NCBI RefSeq assembly: GCF_007741515.1
Contig: NZ_CP036263.1
Location: forward strand, 4,885,178-4,949,177
Direction of reading: 5' to 3'
Origin: Adhaeretor mobilis
GTDB lineage: Bacteria; Planctomycetota; Planctomycetia; Pirellulales; Lacipirellulaceae
Length of the DNA: 64,000 nucleotides
Within the stretch, counting starts at the first letter, position 1, and each line of letters starts with the position of its first letter. Below are positions 53,080 to 62,568 of the stretch, piece after piece. The notes under the pieces were generated by a model. It saw only the letters and a list, made by a program, of their open reading frames with translations, had not been told where the DNA came from and did not search any database. A program made the position numbers and the translations under genes.

Positions 53080-56000
53080 ATGCCTACCGTTGCTTCACCA
53101 CCGAGTGCAGATGAGCAGTCCCGCGTGAGCCTTCCGGCTCAGCATCAGGAGTTTATTGATAAGCAGGTCCAGAAAACCCGTCGCGGGCTGAAAATCGTGG
53201 ACCTGACTGCGGGCCTTATCACTTTGGTGATCGGCGTGCTGCTGTTTCTGCTCACCGCAGCGATCATCGACCACTGGATCGTGCCGGGCGGGCTGGGGAC
53301 GATTGGGCGTTCGCTGCTATTTGGCGGTTTTTTGGCGGGCATCGCTTGGCACGTTTGGCGTTCGTTTTTGCCGCTGTTGCGACCGATCAATCCAATTTAT
53401 GCCGCACAGACCATTGAAACAAACAGCCCCTCGCTCAAAAACAACCTGCTGAATCTGTTGTTGTTTCGTGGCCGCAAACAACCGATGGCCGCGCAAGTGT
53501 ACCAGGCGATCCAAAAGCAAACAGCAGATCGCCTTAGCGAATCGCCCATGGCGAGCGTGATCGATCGCTCGGCGGTCATCAAACTTGGGTACGCACTAGT
53601 CGCCGTCGTCGCGCTGTGCGCTCTGTATCGCGTGTTCTCGCCAAAAGACCCAACCGCCACGATGGGTCGCGTGCTCGCCCCTTGGGCAGACATTGCGGCG
53701 CCAAGTCGTGTAAAGATCAACGACATCAGCCCCGGCGACGCAAGCGTCGCCCGTGGCGAACGGCTCGACATCTCGGCCGCGATTCTTGGCATGGCCGACA
53801 ACGAACCGGTTGAACTGCATTACTCATCACTCGACCAGCAAATTGTGGATTCGCGATTGCTGATGAACCGGCAGGGAGAAACCGATTACTACGCGGTCAC
53901 ACTGCCACCCAAACGCGGCGGTGTTTCCGGACGCGTTACCGCCAACGGCATCGGTCAGGACCTCAAGTACTGGATCACTGCCGGCGACGCTCGCAGCCTC
54001 GAACATCGCATCACGGTCTATTCGCGGCCTACCATTGTTGTCACTGGCGTACGATACGAGTACCCATCCTACACGGGCTACCCCACGCAAACGTCAACCG
54101 ACACGGGCGACGTGCGCGCGGTCGAGGGCACACGCGTCACTCTTTCTGCGGTGTCAAACCTCCCACTCAAGTCCGCGCACATCGATTTTGCCGCCGATGG
54201 TCGCCGCGATCTTTCGATGAAGGTAGACGGCGATCGGGCGACTGCCACATTTACGCTCAAGCTACAGCAGGATCGCCGCACACCGCAGCATAAGAGCTAC
54301 GCACTACGCATGGTCACTACGAGTGATCGGCAGAATGTAGACCCGGCAAAGTACACAATCGAAGTCACACCCGACTATGCCCCTGAAATACGTATCCTTT
54401 CACCCGAGGAACCTGAAATCGAAGTTCGCTCCGACGAGACGGTGCGCATTGAAGTGGAAGCTCGGGATCCGGACTTTGCCGTGCAGCAGGTCGAGTTGGT
54501 CGGATTGGAAGGCGAACGAGAAATCGCACTCGGTCGATTGCTGGAGGAGGACTTCCCCGGCAAGTTCAACGGCGGTTTGCCCTTTACCCCAGAAGAAGCA
54601 GGCTTGCAGCCGGGTGACGTACTAGAGTACTGGGCCACCGCGCACGACAATCGCCGACCGGAAGCCAACCTGGGCGTCAGCGCGCATCGTCGCATGAAAA
54701 TTGTCGGCCCGGCGGAACGTCCGAATATTCCCGACCAAGAGCAGCAACCCAACGTGAACCAAGAAGGCGGCCAGGGTGAGCAAGGCGAGGGAGGTGGCGA
54801 AGCGGGTGAAGCCGGGCAACAAGGTGGTGGTGGCGAAGGTGGTGAGGCGGGGGAAAACGACCCCAACGCCGAAGGCGAAGGGCAACCGGGCGAAGGTGGC
54901 GAGGGAGACAATCAGGACGCCCAAGCCGGTGAAGGGGGACAAGGCGGTGAAGGTGGTGGGCAGAATCCCGATCAGCAAAACGCCATGAACGACCAGGGCA
55001 CGAATCAAGAAAACGGCCAAGGAGGCGGACAACAGAATCAGCAAGGGGACTCTCAAGACCCACAACAGCAGAACCAGCCCAACGACGCCGGCGATAACGG
55101 CCAGCAAGACCAGCAGCCCGGCGACCAACAGAATCAACCGCAAGGTGGCCAGCCCGATGGCAAAGGCCAACAAGGCGGCGAGCAACAGGACCCCGTTGCT
55201 TCGGACGGTTCTGACGATGGCGAAGCCTTTGATCGAATTGCTGAGCACCTCGAAGAACAAAACGGCGAAGCGAGTCCTCAGCAGGAGAATGGAAATAGTG
55301 CTGAGCAGAACGATGACCCCAAGGCGCAGCAGACCCCTGGCGAGCAGTCACAAACGGGCGATTCGCAGAATAACCAGCCACAGGAAGAGGGCGAAGCTGG
55401 CGAAGGGGCTCAACCAGAAGAGGGTGGCGAGAACCAACCGGCGCAACCGCAGGGGAACCAAACAGGCGAAGCGCAGGAAGCGCCCGGCGAAGGGGGCAAC
55501 CAGCCCGATGCGGCGCAGCCTAAGCCAGAAGGAGAAGGCGAGCAGCAGCAAGGCGAAGGTTCTGAAGGGCCGGATAGCAATCCCAATCGCAACCAGGGTG
55601 AATCCGGCGGCGGCGAAAATCCAGGCGAAGAACAAGGCACACCTCAGGCGAATCCCAAGAAACCTGAAGAAAAGGACGGCGAGTCCCAAGGCCACGAAGC
55701 CGACAGCGAAGAACCGGCCGAGTCGAAAGATAAGAAGGAATCAGACACTGAAGGTGGTCAGAGCGGCGACCGCAGCGGCGAGGGTCAAGAAGGTGCCGGA
55801 CAACAGGCCGACGATGAAGGCAAAGGAGGTGCCGGCCAAAACACGGCAGCCGAAGAAGGCGCAAACGCTGCCAACGAACCGGGCGAAGGTGAAACCGGCC
55901 AGAAGCCGGGCGACGGCGCACCGGCCGATGGTGAGACCGGCGAGTCTTCAGAGGATCAGTCCGGCGACGGCAGCGAACAAGAAGATGGCCAAGGCGACCA

Positions 56001-56649
56001 GCCTGGCGGCGAAGCCGGCGAGGGCGAACAACCCGAGGCCGGTGAAGTACAGGACCCTCAGGCGAGCCAAGGCGAGTCTGGCAAAGCAGATCCAAGCCAG
56101 CAGCCGGGCGACAAGGATTCTCAACAGGAGCAGGGCGAAAGCACGGAGCCCAGCAAGGGCGACTCTGGCCAAACCGGGCAACCCAATGGTCAACCCAGCG
56201 GAGCTTCAGCAGGCGAAGGTTCTGACCACGGTGACACACCTCCTGATGGCGAGATTGAAGCGGGCGACAAAGCGAATCTCGATTACGCTAATAAGCAGAC
56301 CGATTTGGTTCTCGAAAAGCTTGAAGACCAGCTCGCCAAGAAAGATGTCGATAAGGACTTGCTCGACAAACTCGGTTGGGACCAGCAGGAACTACGCAAG
56401 TTTGTAGATCGCTGGAAGAACTTGAAAGACCGCGCCGAGGGCAACGGCGAAGACGCAGGCGAGGCGGAAACCCAGTTGAACCAAGCCCTACGCAGCCTTG
56501 GGCTGAAGGGCAACGGGCCGCGTCGTTTCAAGTCGAGCGTCGATAAAGACAAACTCCGCGACTTAAACGAAGCCTATCGTAATCAAGCGCCGCTCAAGTA
56601 CCGTGATCGCGTACGTGCCTATGTGAAGGGCGCTGCGAGCGAGAAGTAG
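53080..56649 (+). CDS. Large membrane protein with about 510-residue acidic low-complexity domain
   Basis: A 1189-residue protein. Helices at about 42-67, 74-92 and 165-185 precede a large soluble beta-rich domain (about 190-545). Residues about 547-1060 are extremely biased (Glu, Gly, Gln, Asn, Asp, Pro; for example GEGGGEAGEAGQQGGGGEGG). The C-terminal about 120 residues form a conserved-looking charged helical domain (LVLEKLEDQLAKKDVDKDLL, KYRDRVRAYVKGA). Related planctomycete proteins were misnamed circumsporozoite-like. Function unknown. Its TAG stop is part of a palindromic repeat. Confidence 0.8.
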   Translation: MPTVASPPSADEQSRVSLPAQHQEFIDKQVQKTRRGLKIVDLTAGLITLVIGVLLFLLTAAIIDHWIVPGGLGTIGRSLLFGGFLAGIAWHVWRSFLPLLRPINPIYAAQTIETNSPSLKNNLLNLLLFRGRKQPMAAQVYQAIQKQTADRLSESPMASVIDRSAVIKLGYALVAVVALCALYRVFSPKDPTATMGRVLAPWADIAAPSRVKINDISPGDASVARGERLDISAAILGMADNEPVELHYSSLDQQIVDSRLLMNRQGETDYYAVTLPPKRGGVSGRVTANGIGQDLKYWITAGDARSLEHRITVYSRPTIVVTGVRYEYPSYTGYPTQTSTDTGDVRAVEGTRVTLSAVSNLPLKSAHIDFAADGRRDLSMKVDGDRATATFTLKLQQDRRTPQHKSYALRMVTTSDRQNVDPAKYTIEVTPDYAPEIRILSPEEPEIEVRSDETVRIEVEARDPDFAVQQVELVGLEGEREIALGRLLEEDFPGKFNGGLPFTPEEAGLQPGDVLEYWATAHDNRRPEANLGVSAHRRMKIVGPAERPNIPDQEQQPNVNQEGGQGEQGEGGGEAGEAGQQGGGGEGGEAGENDPNAEGEGQPGEGGEGDNQDAQAGEGGQGGEGGGQNPDQQNAMNDQGTNQENGQGGGQQNQQGDSQDPQQQNQPNDAGDNGQQDQQPGDQQNQPQGGQPDGKGQQGGEQQDPVASDGSDDGEAFDRIAEHLEEQNGEASPQQENGNSAEQNDDPKAQQTPGEQSQTGDSQNNQPQEEGEAGEGAQPEEGGENQPAQPQGNQTGEAQEAPGEGGNQPDAAQPKPEGEGEQQQGEGSEGPDSNPNRNQGESGGGENPGEEQGTPQANPKKPEEKDGESQGHEADSEEPAESKDKKESDTEGGQSGDRSGEGQEGAGQQADDEGKGGAGQNTAAEEGANAANEPGEGETGQKPGDGAPADGETGESSEDQSGDGSEQEDGQGDQPGGEAGEGEQPEAGEVQDPQASQGESGKADPSQQPGDKDSQQEQGESTEPSKGDSGQTGQPNGQPSGASAGEGSDHGDTPPDGEIEAGDKANLDYANKQTDLVLEKLEDQLAKKDVDKDLLDKLGWDQQELRKFVDRWKNLKDRAEGNGEDAGEAETQLNQALRSLGLKGNGPRRFKSSVDKDKLRDLNEAYRNQAPLKYRDRVRAYVKGAASEK

Positions 56650-56796
56650 GGTCCGCTGTGCGGACCAAGATTGAGATGGTAGGGTAATGCCGAGTGGAGC
56701 GAGGTATACCACGAAGAGACATCCGTATGCCTCGTTCCACTCGGCAGGACCCTTGCATCTTACCAGAGCAAAGCTGGTCCGCTCAGCGGACCCTAC
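56646..56796. repeat. Nested palindromic element, about 151 bp
   Basis: Outer arms gtagggtccgctgtgcggacc (56646-56666) and ggtccgctcagcggaccctac (56776-56796, inverted). Inner arms gccgagtggagcgag and ctcgttccactcggc form a second stem. MITE-like in structure, no coding capacity. It fills the gap between the acidic membrane protein and nadB. Confidence 0.75.
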
Positions 56797-56799
56797 TTT

Positions 56800-58404
56800 A
56801 TGACCATTCTCCCCCAGTATCTTGTCCCGTTTCATCCGAAACACATTCCTCATCATTTTGTCGATGTGCTCGTCGTAGGGGGCGGCATCGCTGGAATGCG
56901 GGCGACAATGGCGATTGATCCTTCCTTGTCGGCGCTAGTGGTCACGAAAGATCAACTTCGCGAATCGAACTCCAGCTACGCGCAAGGCGGCATCGCCGGA
57001 GTGCTAGCCCCGGAAGATAGATTTGAAGATCACATTGAGGATACGCTGGTCGCGGGAGCGAACCTTTGCAATCGCGATATCGTGGAAATGGTTGTGCGGG
57101 AGGCGCCGGGACACATTCGCCAGCTCATCGAGTGGGGCACCTCCTTCGATACCGAAGACGACGGCGAGCTGGTACTTGGCCGCGAAGGGGGCCACGGCGT
57201 GCGCCGCATTGCCCACGCCCTGGGAGATGCCACGGGCAAGGAGATCATGCGTGCCATGATTCGTCGCGCGCGGGAAGAGCTGGGGGCCCAAATCTGGCAG
57301 AATACATTCACGATTGATCTGCTGACGCATGAGAAACGCTGTGTGGGCGCGCTGGTTTGGAACCCGCATCACGGCAAAACCTTCGTCTGGGCGAAGCAGA
57401 CCATTCTTTGCACTGGCGGCGTAGGCCAAGTGTATCGCGAAACGACCAATCCCACAGTTGCCACCGGTGACGGCCATGCAGCTGCTTTCCGCGCGGGTGC
57501 GATACTTCGCGACATGGAGTTCATGCAGTTCCACCCTACCGTGCTTTACATCGCGGGTAGTAGTCGCAGCTTAATCACCGAGGCCATCCGCGGCGAAGGG
57601 GCTTACCTTGTTGATCACAATGGCGAGCGATTCATGCCCGCTATCGATGAGCGGGCCGAGCTCGCACCGCGCGACATCGTCAGCCAAGCCATCGTGAATC
57701 ACATGGAGAAGACACGCCAGCCGTGCGTCTATCTTGATCTGAGCCATCTCGATGCGAAGCAAGTGCTCAAACGCTTCCCTGGCATTGCCGCGAAGTGCAT
57801 GGAATTTGGTATCGACATCACGACCGATCGCATCCCCGTACGGCCCGGTGCGCATTACATGATCGGTGGTGTGGAGGTCGACGACAACGGCGCCAGCAGC
57901 TTGCCCGGCTTATGGGCCGCCGGCGAGGTGACTAGCAGTGGGCTGCATGGAGCGAACCGGCTGGCCTCGAACAGCTTGCTCGAAGGTTTGGTCTATGGCG
58001 CGCGTGCAGGTGCTCATGCGTCAGAGGCAGCAATTGGCCAGCCTGATACCTTCCAAGCCATTCCGCTAGAGAACCCCACGGTCGACAAATTCTCACAGGC
58101 ATTGGACTTCGAGGACGTCCGCAATTCACTCAAAAGCCTCATGTGGCGCTCCGTGGGTGTACGGAGGGACGGCAAGGATCTTGCCAAAGCGGCCGAGACC
58201 ATCGCCGGCTGGCAACGCTATGTATTGCGCCAACAACTGCCCGATCCGCGCGGCTGGGAACTGCAAAACATGCTTACCGTGGCGGGCATCATGATCGAGG
58301 CGGCCCTGCGACGCACGGAATCCCGCGGCGTTCATTACCGCAGCGACTTTCCCGAACGTGACGACGAGACCTGGCGTCGTCACACGACTGATGTGCGCGT
58401 CTGA
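56800..58404 (+). CDS. nadB: L-aspartate oxidase
   Basis: A 534-residue FAD enzyme: FVDVLVVGGGIAGMRATMAI (FAD loop), SSYAQGGIAGVLAPEDRFED, REGGHGVRRIAHALGDATGK, FMQFHPTVLY, SRSLITEAIRGEGAYLVD, ELAPRDIVSQAIV, PVRPGAHYMIGGVEVDDNG and GEVTSSGLHGANRLASNSLL. It oxidises L-aspartate to iminoaspartate, the first step of de novo NAD synthesis, in the cytoplasm. The Arg-Glu-His catalytic residues lie in the listed motifs. Stand-alone; no nadA or nadC in view. Confidence 0.95.
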   Translation: MTILPQYLVPFHPKHIPHHFVDVLVVGGGIAGMRATMAIDPSLSALVVTKDQLRESNSSYAQGGIAGVLAPEDRFEDHIEDTLVAGANLCNRDIVEMVVREAPGHIRQLIEWGTSFDTEDDGELVLGREGGHGVRRIAHALGDATGKEIMRAMIRRAREELGAQIWQNTFTIDLLTHEKRCVGALVWNPHHGKTFVWAKQTILCTGGVGQVYRETTNPTVATGDGHAAAFRAGAILRDMEFMQFHPTVLYIAGSSRSLITEAIRGEGAYLVDHNGERFMPAIDERAELAPRDIVSQAIVNHMEKTRQPCVYLDLSHLDAKQVLKRFPGIAAKCMEFGIDITTDRIPVRPGAHYMIGGVEVDDNGASSLPGLWAAGEVTSSGLHGANRLASNSLLEGLVYGARAGAHASEAAIGQPDTFQAIPLENPTVDKFSQALDFEDVRNSLKSLMWRSVGVRRDGKDLAKAAETIAGWQRYVLRQQLPDPRGWELQNMLTVAGIMIEAALRRTESRGVHYRSDFPERDDETWRRHTTDVRV

Positions 58405-58769
58405 GTCCCAATATCTTGGATTTCTCTGCTGAGCTTGCTTCGCGCTAGTACGGATCGCAGGTCGATCCCGGCGACGAAATATTTTCTCGATTCTGGCGAA
58501 CTCCCGCCCTCTGAACCGCGTAACTTGCGGGTATAGACAGCCTAATAGGGTCAGGTTAGGCTGCTAGGCTAACTTTTACACCCTTTAGCAGGCAACCAAC
58601 GGCGGCACGCGTCTCGAACGCAACCTTCTGACAGATCAAGAGTTACGCTCTCCCTGACTGCAGTTGGCGCTGACTGTGACAGGCAGCGCTCTCTCGCGAC
58701 GTTCTGATCGAAGGCTGGAAAGAGAAGTTGCCTGCCACTCTCGAAATGCGATCCCCCGAGAATAGCGAG
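58405..58769. other. 365-bp intergenic region, nothing recognised
   Basis: It lies between nadB and the Gld-type ABC operon, likely the operon promoter. No palindrome, RNA or gene was recognised. Confidence 0.4.
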
Positions 58770-59567
58770 ATGACCACCCTTTCTGATTCAGCCAATTCCC
58801 AAGCTTCCCAAGACGGTTCGCCAGCGGACCAATCCGGCTCGCAGGCGATGATTGAGGCCCACGATCTTTCCAAGTTCTACGGCAATTTCGCGGCTACTCG
58901 GAACGTCTCCTTCTCCATCAAGCAGGGCGAAGTCGCCGCGTTTCTGGGGCCCAACGGTGCTGGCAAAAGTACCACGATGAAGTTGCTGACTGGCTATCTG
59001 GCGCCTTCAACGGGCTATGCGTCGATCGCCGGTCACAACATGGCCAGCGATCGAATTGCCGGGGCGAAGCACCTGGGCTACCTGCCAGAAAATGGCCCAC
59101 TTTATCCCGACATGTCCGCCCACAGCCTGCTTACGTTTTTTGGCAACGCACGGGGAATCTCCGGGCGTCGCCTAGAAGAACGCATGGAGTCGGTCATCGG
59201 CACCTGCAATCTGGCCAGCGTTATCCGCAAACCGATTGGCAAGCTCTCTAAGGGTTTCCGTCAACGAGTTGGCATGGCGCAGGCACTGCTACACGATCCG
59301 GACGTGTTGATTCTCGACGAACCGACTGCCGGGCTCGATCCCAACCAAATTCGTGAAGTGCGGAAGATGATCCGAGAGTTGGGCGAGAAGAAAACGATCC
59401 TGTTGTCGACACATATTCTGCAAGAGGTACAGGCGATGTGCAATCGCGTGGTGTTCATCAACGAAGGCCGCATGGTTTTCGATGGAACGCCGGCAGAACT
59501 CACCCGACAACAGCCCGATCTCGACCACCGCTTCCACGAGCTTACCGGGGCGGAAGCGATTCTATAG
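58770..59567 (+). CDS. Gld-type ABC transporter ATP-binding protein
   Basis: I choose the ATG at 58770 (MTTLSDSANSQASQDGSPAD); an ATG at 58746 in the same frame is possible. The 265-residue ATPase has Walker A FLGPNGAGKSTTMKLLTGY, signature LSKGFRQRVGMAQALLHDP, Walker B LILDEPTAGLDP, and H-loop LSTHILQEV. Its N-terminal extension is hydrophilic. With the following permease-GldG fusion and the DUF4340 gene it makes a GldA/GldFG/DUF4340 set, found in planctomycetes, bacteroidetes and myxobacteria. The substrate is unknown; Bacteroidetes homologues serve gliding. Confidence 0.92.
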   Translation: MTTLSDSANSQASQDGSPADQSGSQAMIEAHDLSKFYGNFAATRNVSFSIKQGEVAAFLGPNGAGKSTTMKLLTGYLAPSTGYASIAGHNMASDRIAGAKHLGYLPENGPLYPDMSAHSLLTFFGNARGISGRRLEERMESVIGTCNLASVIRKPIGKLSKGFRQRVGMAQALLHDPDVLILDEPTAGLDPNQIREVRKMIRELGEKKTILLSTHILQEVQAMCNRVVFINEGRMVFDGTPAELTRQQPDLDHRFHELTGAEAIL

Positions 59568-59626
59568 CAAGATTTTTTGAAACAAACGACACCCTACCTG
59601 ACAACATCTGAAACTGAAAATTTGCG

Positions 59627-62374
59627 ATGAACTGGACCGTTCTTAAAGCCGTTTTTAAGCGTGACTTCGTTAGTTACTTTTCCAGCCCTACTGGCTACGT
59701 ATTTATCTGCGTATTTGCCGTACTGAGCGGGTTGGCGACGTTTTGGTCACCCGAGTTCTTCACACGAAATCTGGCTAACCTTGACCAACTGAGTCATTGG
59801 CTGCCGTTCATCATGCTGGTATTTATTCCTGCGATTACGATGAGCATTTGGGCGGAAGAACGCCGACAAGGTACCGACGAGCTTTTGCTCACCGTACCCG
59901 CCCACGACATCGATATCGTCCTCGGCAAATACTTGGCCGGTGTGGCAATTTTTACCGTCTCGCTAGTGTTTTCAGCCGCCTCGATCCTGATTGTCTTCAA
60001 GTACGGCCTCGGCAACCCTGACGGGGGGCTCTATGTGAGCACATTCATTGGTTACTGGTTCATTGGCATCGCCATGATTGCCGTCGGCATGGTTGCTTCG
60101 TTTCTAACGGACAACCTGACGGTCGGATTTATTTTGGGAACGCTTTTCAATCTGCCGCTCGCAATTTTTGGCGTTGCAGATTGGGTGTTTAAGGACTTTC
60201 CCAGCTTGGCCCAAGGCCTGAGGAATTGGAGTGCCATCGAGCAGTTCAAAGATTTCGAGCGAGGCGTGCTGAGCATTGGTGGCGTGGTTTACTTCCTAAG
60301 CATTGCCGTGGTGATGATCTACCTGAGCATGGTACTCATTGGCCGCCGGCACTGGCGGGCGAGTGAAGAGAGCGCCGGCATGGCGGGGCACTTTTTCGTC
60401 CGCACCTTGGCGCTGGCCGCGGCAGCGATTGGCATCACGATGTTCGTGCAGGACCACAACTTCGCCCGTATCGACGCGACTAGCGAAAACCTCAACTCGC
60501 TCTCGCCGGATACGCGACGGCTTATTACCGAACTGCGCACCAACGACGACGTGCGCAACATTAAGATCGACGCCTATATAAGCAATGAGGTGCCCGATGA
60601 ATATGCCACTACCAAGCGCACCTTGCTCACGACTCTCGAAGAACTTCGCGCACTGGGCGGCGGAAAGATTCGCGTCGTCGAGCACGCGATTCCTAACTTC
60701 GGCCCTGAGGCAGAGAAGGCCGAGAAAAACTTCGGCATTACCCCTCAAGAATACATGCCGCCTGAAGGTGGCGAGACAACCGACTTTTTCCTCGGTCTCG
60801 CGTTTACTTCCGGGCTGGACAAAGTAGTCGTGCCGTTTGTCAACACGGGGATTCCCGTCGAGTACGAACTCGTGCGATCGATCCTGACGGTTGCTCAACC
60901 ACAGCGAAAAGTTCTCGGCGTGGTCAGCACGGGACTCGCATTCACGGAACTCGATCAACCTGCGGGCCAACGCTACGCATTGATCGACGAATTGGACAAA
61001 CAGTACGAATTGAAGCCCGTCGACCCCACCAAGCCGATCGAAGACAAGTACGACGCATTACTAGCGATCCAACCTTCGATGATGGGTCCCCAGGAGATGG
61101 ATAACTTTGTGGACGCGGTTCGCGAGGGCATCCCCACAGCAATTTTTGAAGACCCGTTCCCCTTCTTTTTTGCAGAGCAATCAGTCCCCGGCACAGGCGA
61201 TCCCCGCATGTCTGCCTCGCCCATGGGAGGGATGTTTGGTGGCGGTGGGCAACCGATTCCCAAGGGAGACATCAACCAACTTTGGAATTTGTTACAGGTG
61301 CGTTTTGACCCGGCGAATATCGTGTGGCAGAACTATCGACCTGAGTACAGTGTATGGGGCTACCAAACCCCTGAATGGGTGTTCATTGACCGCGGCAACG
61401 GTGCCGCCGAGTCGTTCAATGACGAGCAGGACATCTCCTCCGGACTCAACCAAATCTTGTTGCTCTATCCGGGCTCGATTCGTGAGGATGAAGACCAAGG
61501 GGATGGGGCCGATCTCAAATTTTCGGCTCTCGCCACCACCGGGCACGACAATTCCGGTACCGTTGCGACACGCAGCAGGCAGCGAGCAAGCAACCGGGTA
61601 AGTCGTGGTGAAAAAACGGGGCCACCTAGTGCCAAGTCCTACATCGTAGCCGCTCAAGTCACGGGCAAGCCGGCGGAGAAGCAGGCAGTGCTCGAAGAGG
61701 AACTCACAGACGAGACCGACCCGGCTGATCGAGTTGAGTCGGAGAAGAAGACCGAAGAGAAAGAACTTAACGTTGTGATCGTTGCCGACATCGACTGGAC
61801 GATTCCAAGCTTTTTTGACATTCGCGCCCAAGGCATGGAGAACTTTCTCCCCGCTACGCAAAATGTGACGCTGATGCTCAACATTCTCGATTCGCTGGCC
61901 GGGGACGATCGCTTCATCGCGATGCGGAAGCGCACCTTGCCGCTCAAGCGATTGGACGACATCGACAACGCCCGCATGGAATATCTCGTGCTCGCCGAGA
62001 AGGATCAAAAGAAATTCGATGAAGCGCTCGACGAAAAGCTGGCTGCTGCTGAGAAGGAATTTCGCGAGAAGATCGAGGCAATCCAAGACGCTAAGGGCCT
62101 GAGCTCGATGGAGAAAATGCAGCAACTCAGTCTAGTATCTCGTCGTGCCGAGTCGAAGTTTGAAGCCGAGAAAGCCGCCATCGACACGGAGCGAAGCCGC
62201 AATCAAAAGAAGACCAAGAACGACATGGACGAGGCTGTCGAATCCGTGCAGCTCAAGTACAAACTGTTCGGCCTGTTTATTCCGCTCATCCCGCCGTTGC
62301 TCCTGGCGACCGCGGTGTTCTTCCACCGCCGCGAGCAGGAACGCATCGGCGTGGTGAAGGAACGACTACGATAA
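59627..62374 (+). CDS. ABC-2 permease fused to GldG-type auxiliary protein (GldF-GldG fusion)
   Basis: A 915-residue protein. Residues 1-240 are an ABC-2 permease with six helices (YVFICVFAVLSGLATFW, IPAITMSIWAEERRQGTDEL, LLTVPAHDIDIVLGKYLAGV). A GldG-like extracytoplasmic part runs from about 260 to 780 (LNSLSPDTRRLITELRT, RVVEHAIPNFGPEAEKAEKN). A coiled coil at about 805-875 and a last helix near 885-905 follow. GldG and GldF are separate in Bacteroidetes; the fusion is usual in planctomycetes. It forms the membrane part of the ABC system. Confidence 0.88.
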   Translation: MNWTVLKAVFKRDFVSYFSSPTGYVFICVFAVLSGLATFWSPEFFTRNLANLDQLSHWLPFIMLVFIPAITMSIWAEERRQGTDELLLTVPAHDIDIVLGKYLAGVAIFTVSLVFSAASILIVFKYGLGNPDGGLYVSTFIGYWFIGIAMIAVGMVASFLTDNLTVGFILGTLFNLPLAIFGVADWVFKDFPSLAQGLRNWSAIEQFKDFERGVLSIGGVVYFLSIAVVMIYLSMVLIGRRHWRASEESAGMAGHFFVRTLALAAAAIGITMFVQDHNFARIDATSENLNSLSPDTRRLITELRTNDDVRNIKIDAYISNEVPDEYATTKRTLLTTLEELRALGGGKIRVVEHAIPNFGPEAEKAEKNFGITPQEYMPPEGGETTDFFLGLAFTSGLDKVVVPFVNTGIPVEYELVRSILTVAQPQRKVLGVVSTGLAFTELDQPAGQRYALIDELDKQYELKPVDPTKPIEDKYDALLAIQPSMMGPQEMDNFVDAVREGIPTAIFEDPFPFFFAEQSVPGTGDPRMSASPMGGMFGGGGQPIPKGDINQLWNLLQVRFDPANIVWQNYRPEYSVWGYQTPEWVFIDRGNGAAESFNDEQDISSGLNQILLLYPGSIREDEDQGDGADLKFSALATTGHDNSGTVATRSRQRASNRVSRGEKTGPPSAKSYIVAAQVTGKPAEKQAVLEEELTDETDPADRVESEKKTEEKELNVVIVADIDWTIPSFFDIRAQGMENFLPATQNVTLMLNILDSLAGDDRFIAMRKRTLPLKRLDDIDNARMEYLVLAEKDQKKFDEALDEKLAAAEKEFREKIEAIQDAKGLSSMEKMQQLSLVSRRAESKFEAEKAAIDTERSRNQKKTKNDMDEAVESVQLKYKLFGLFIPLIPPLLLATAVFFHRREQERIGVVKERLR

Positions 62375-62396
62375 CGCTACTCCACTTAGAATTTGA

Positions 62397-62521
62397 ACCA
62401 CGAAGGGCACAAAGGACACTAAGAGAAAGAGTTGAGCTTGGTTTGCTCAGTTCTTGTTGAGAATAGCTTCTCTGCGAGTGTTCTCCTGAAATTACTTCGT
62501 AATCTTTGTGCCCTTCGTGGT
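62397..62521. repeat. 125-bp element with 18-bp perfect inverted ends
   Basis: accacgaagggcacaaag at 62397-62414 and ctttgtgcccttcgtggt at 62504-62521 are perfect inverted repeats around about 89 bp of unrelated sequence. Such cacgaaggrcac elements are widely dispersed MITE-like repeats. It sits between the GldFG fusion and the DUF4340 gene. Confidence 0.8.
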
Positions 62522-62568
62522 AATCAGTTACTACTTTCATTTTTCAATAGACATAAACGATTGCTACC

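Noticed and set aside
55145..56407. 420-codon Lys/Arg-rich plus-strand frame and several minus-strand frames
   Set aside because: They are alternative readings of the low-complexity Glu/Gly-rich coding region.
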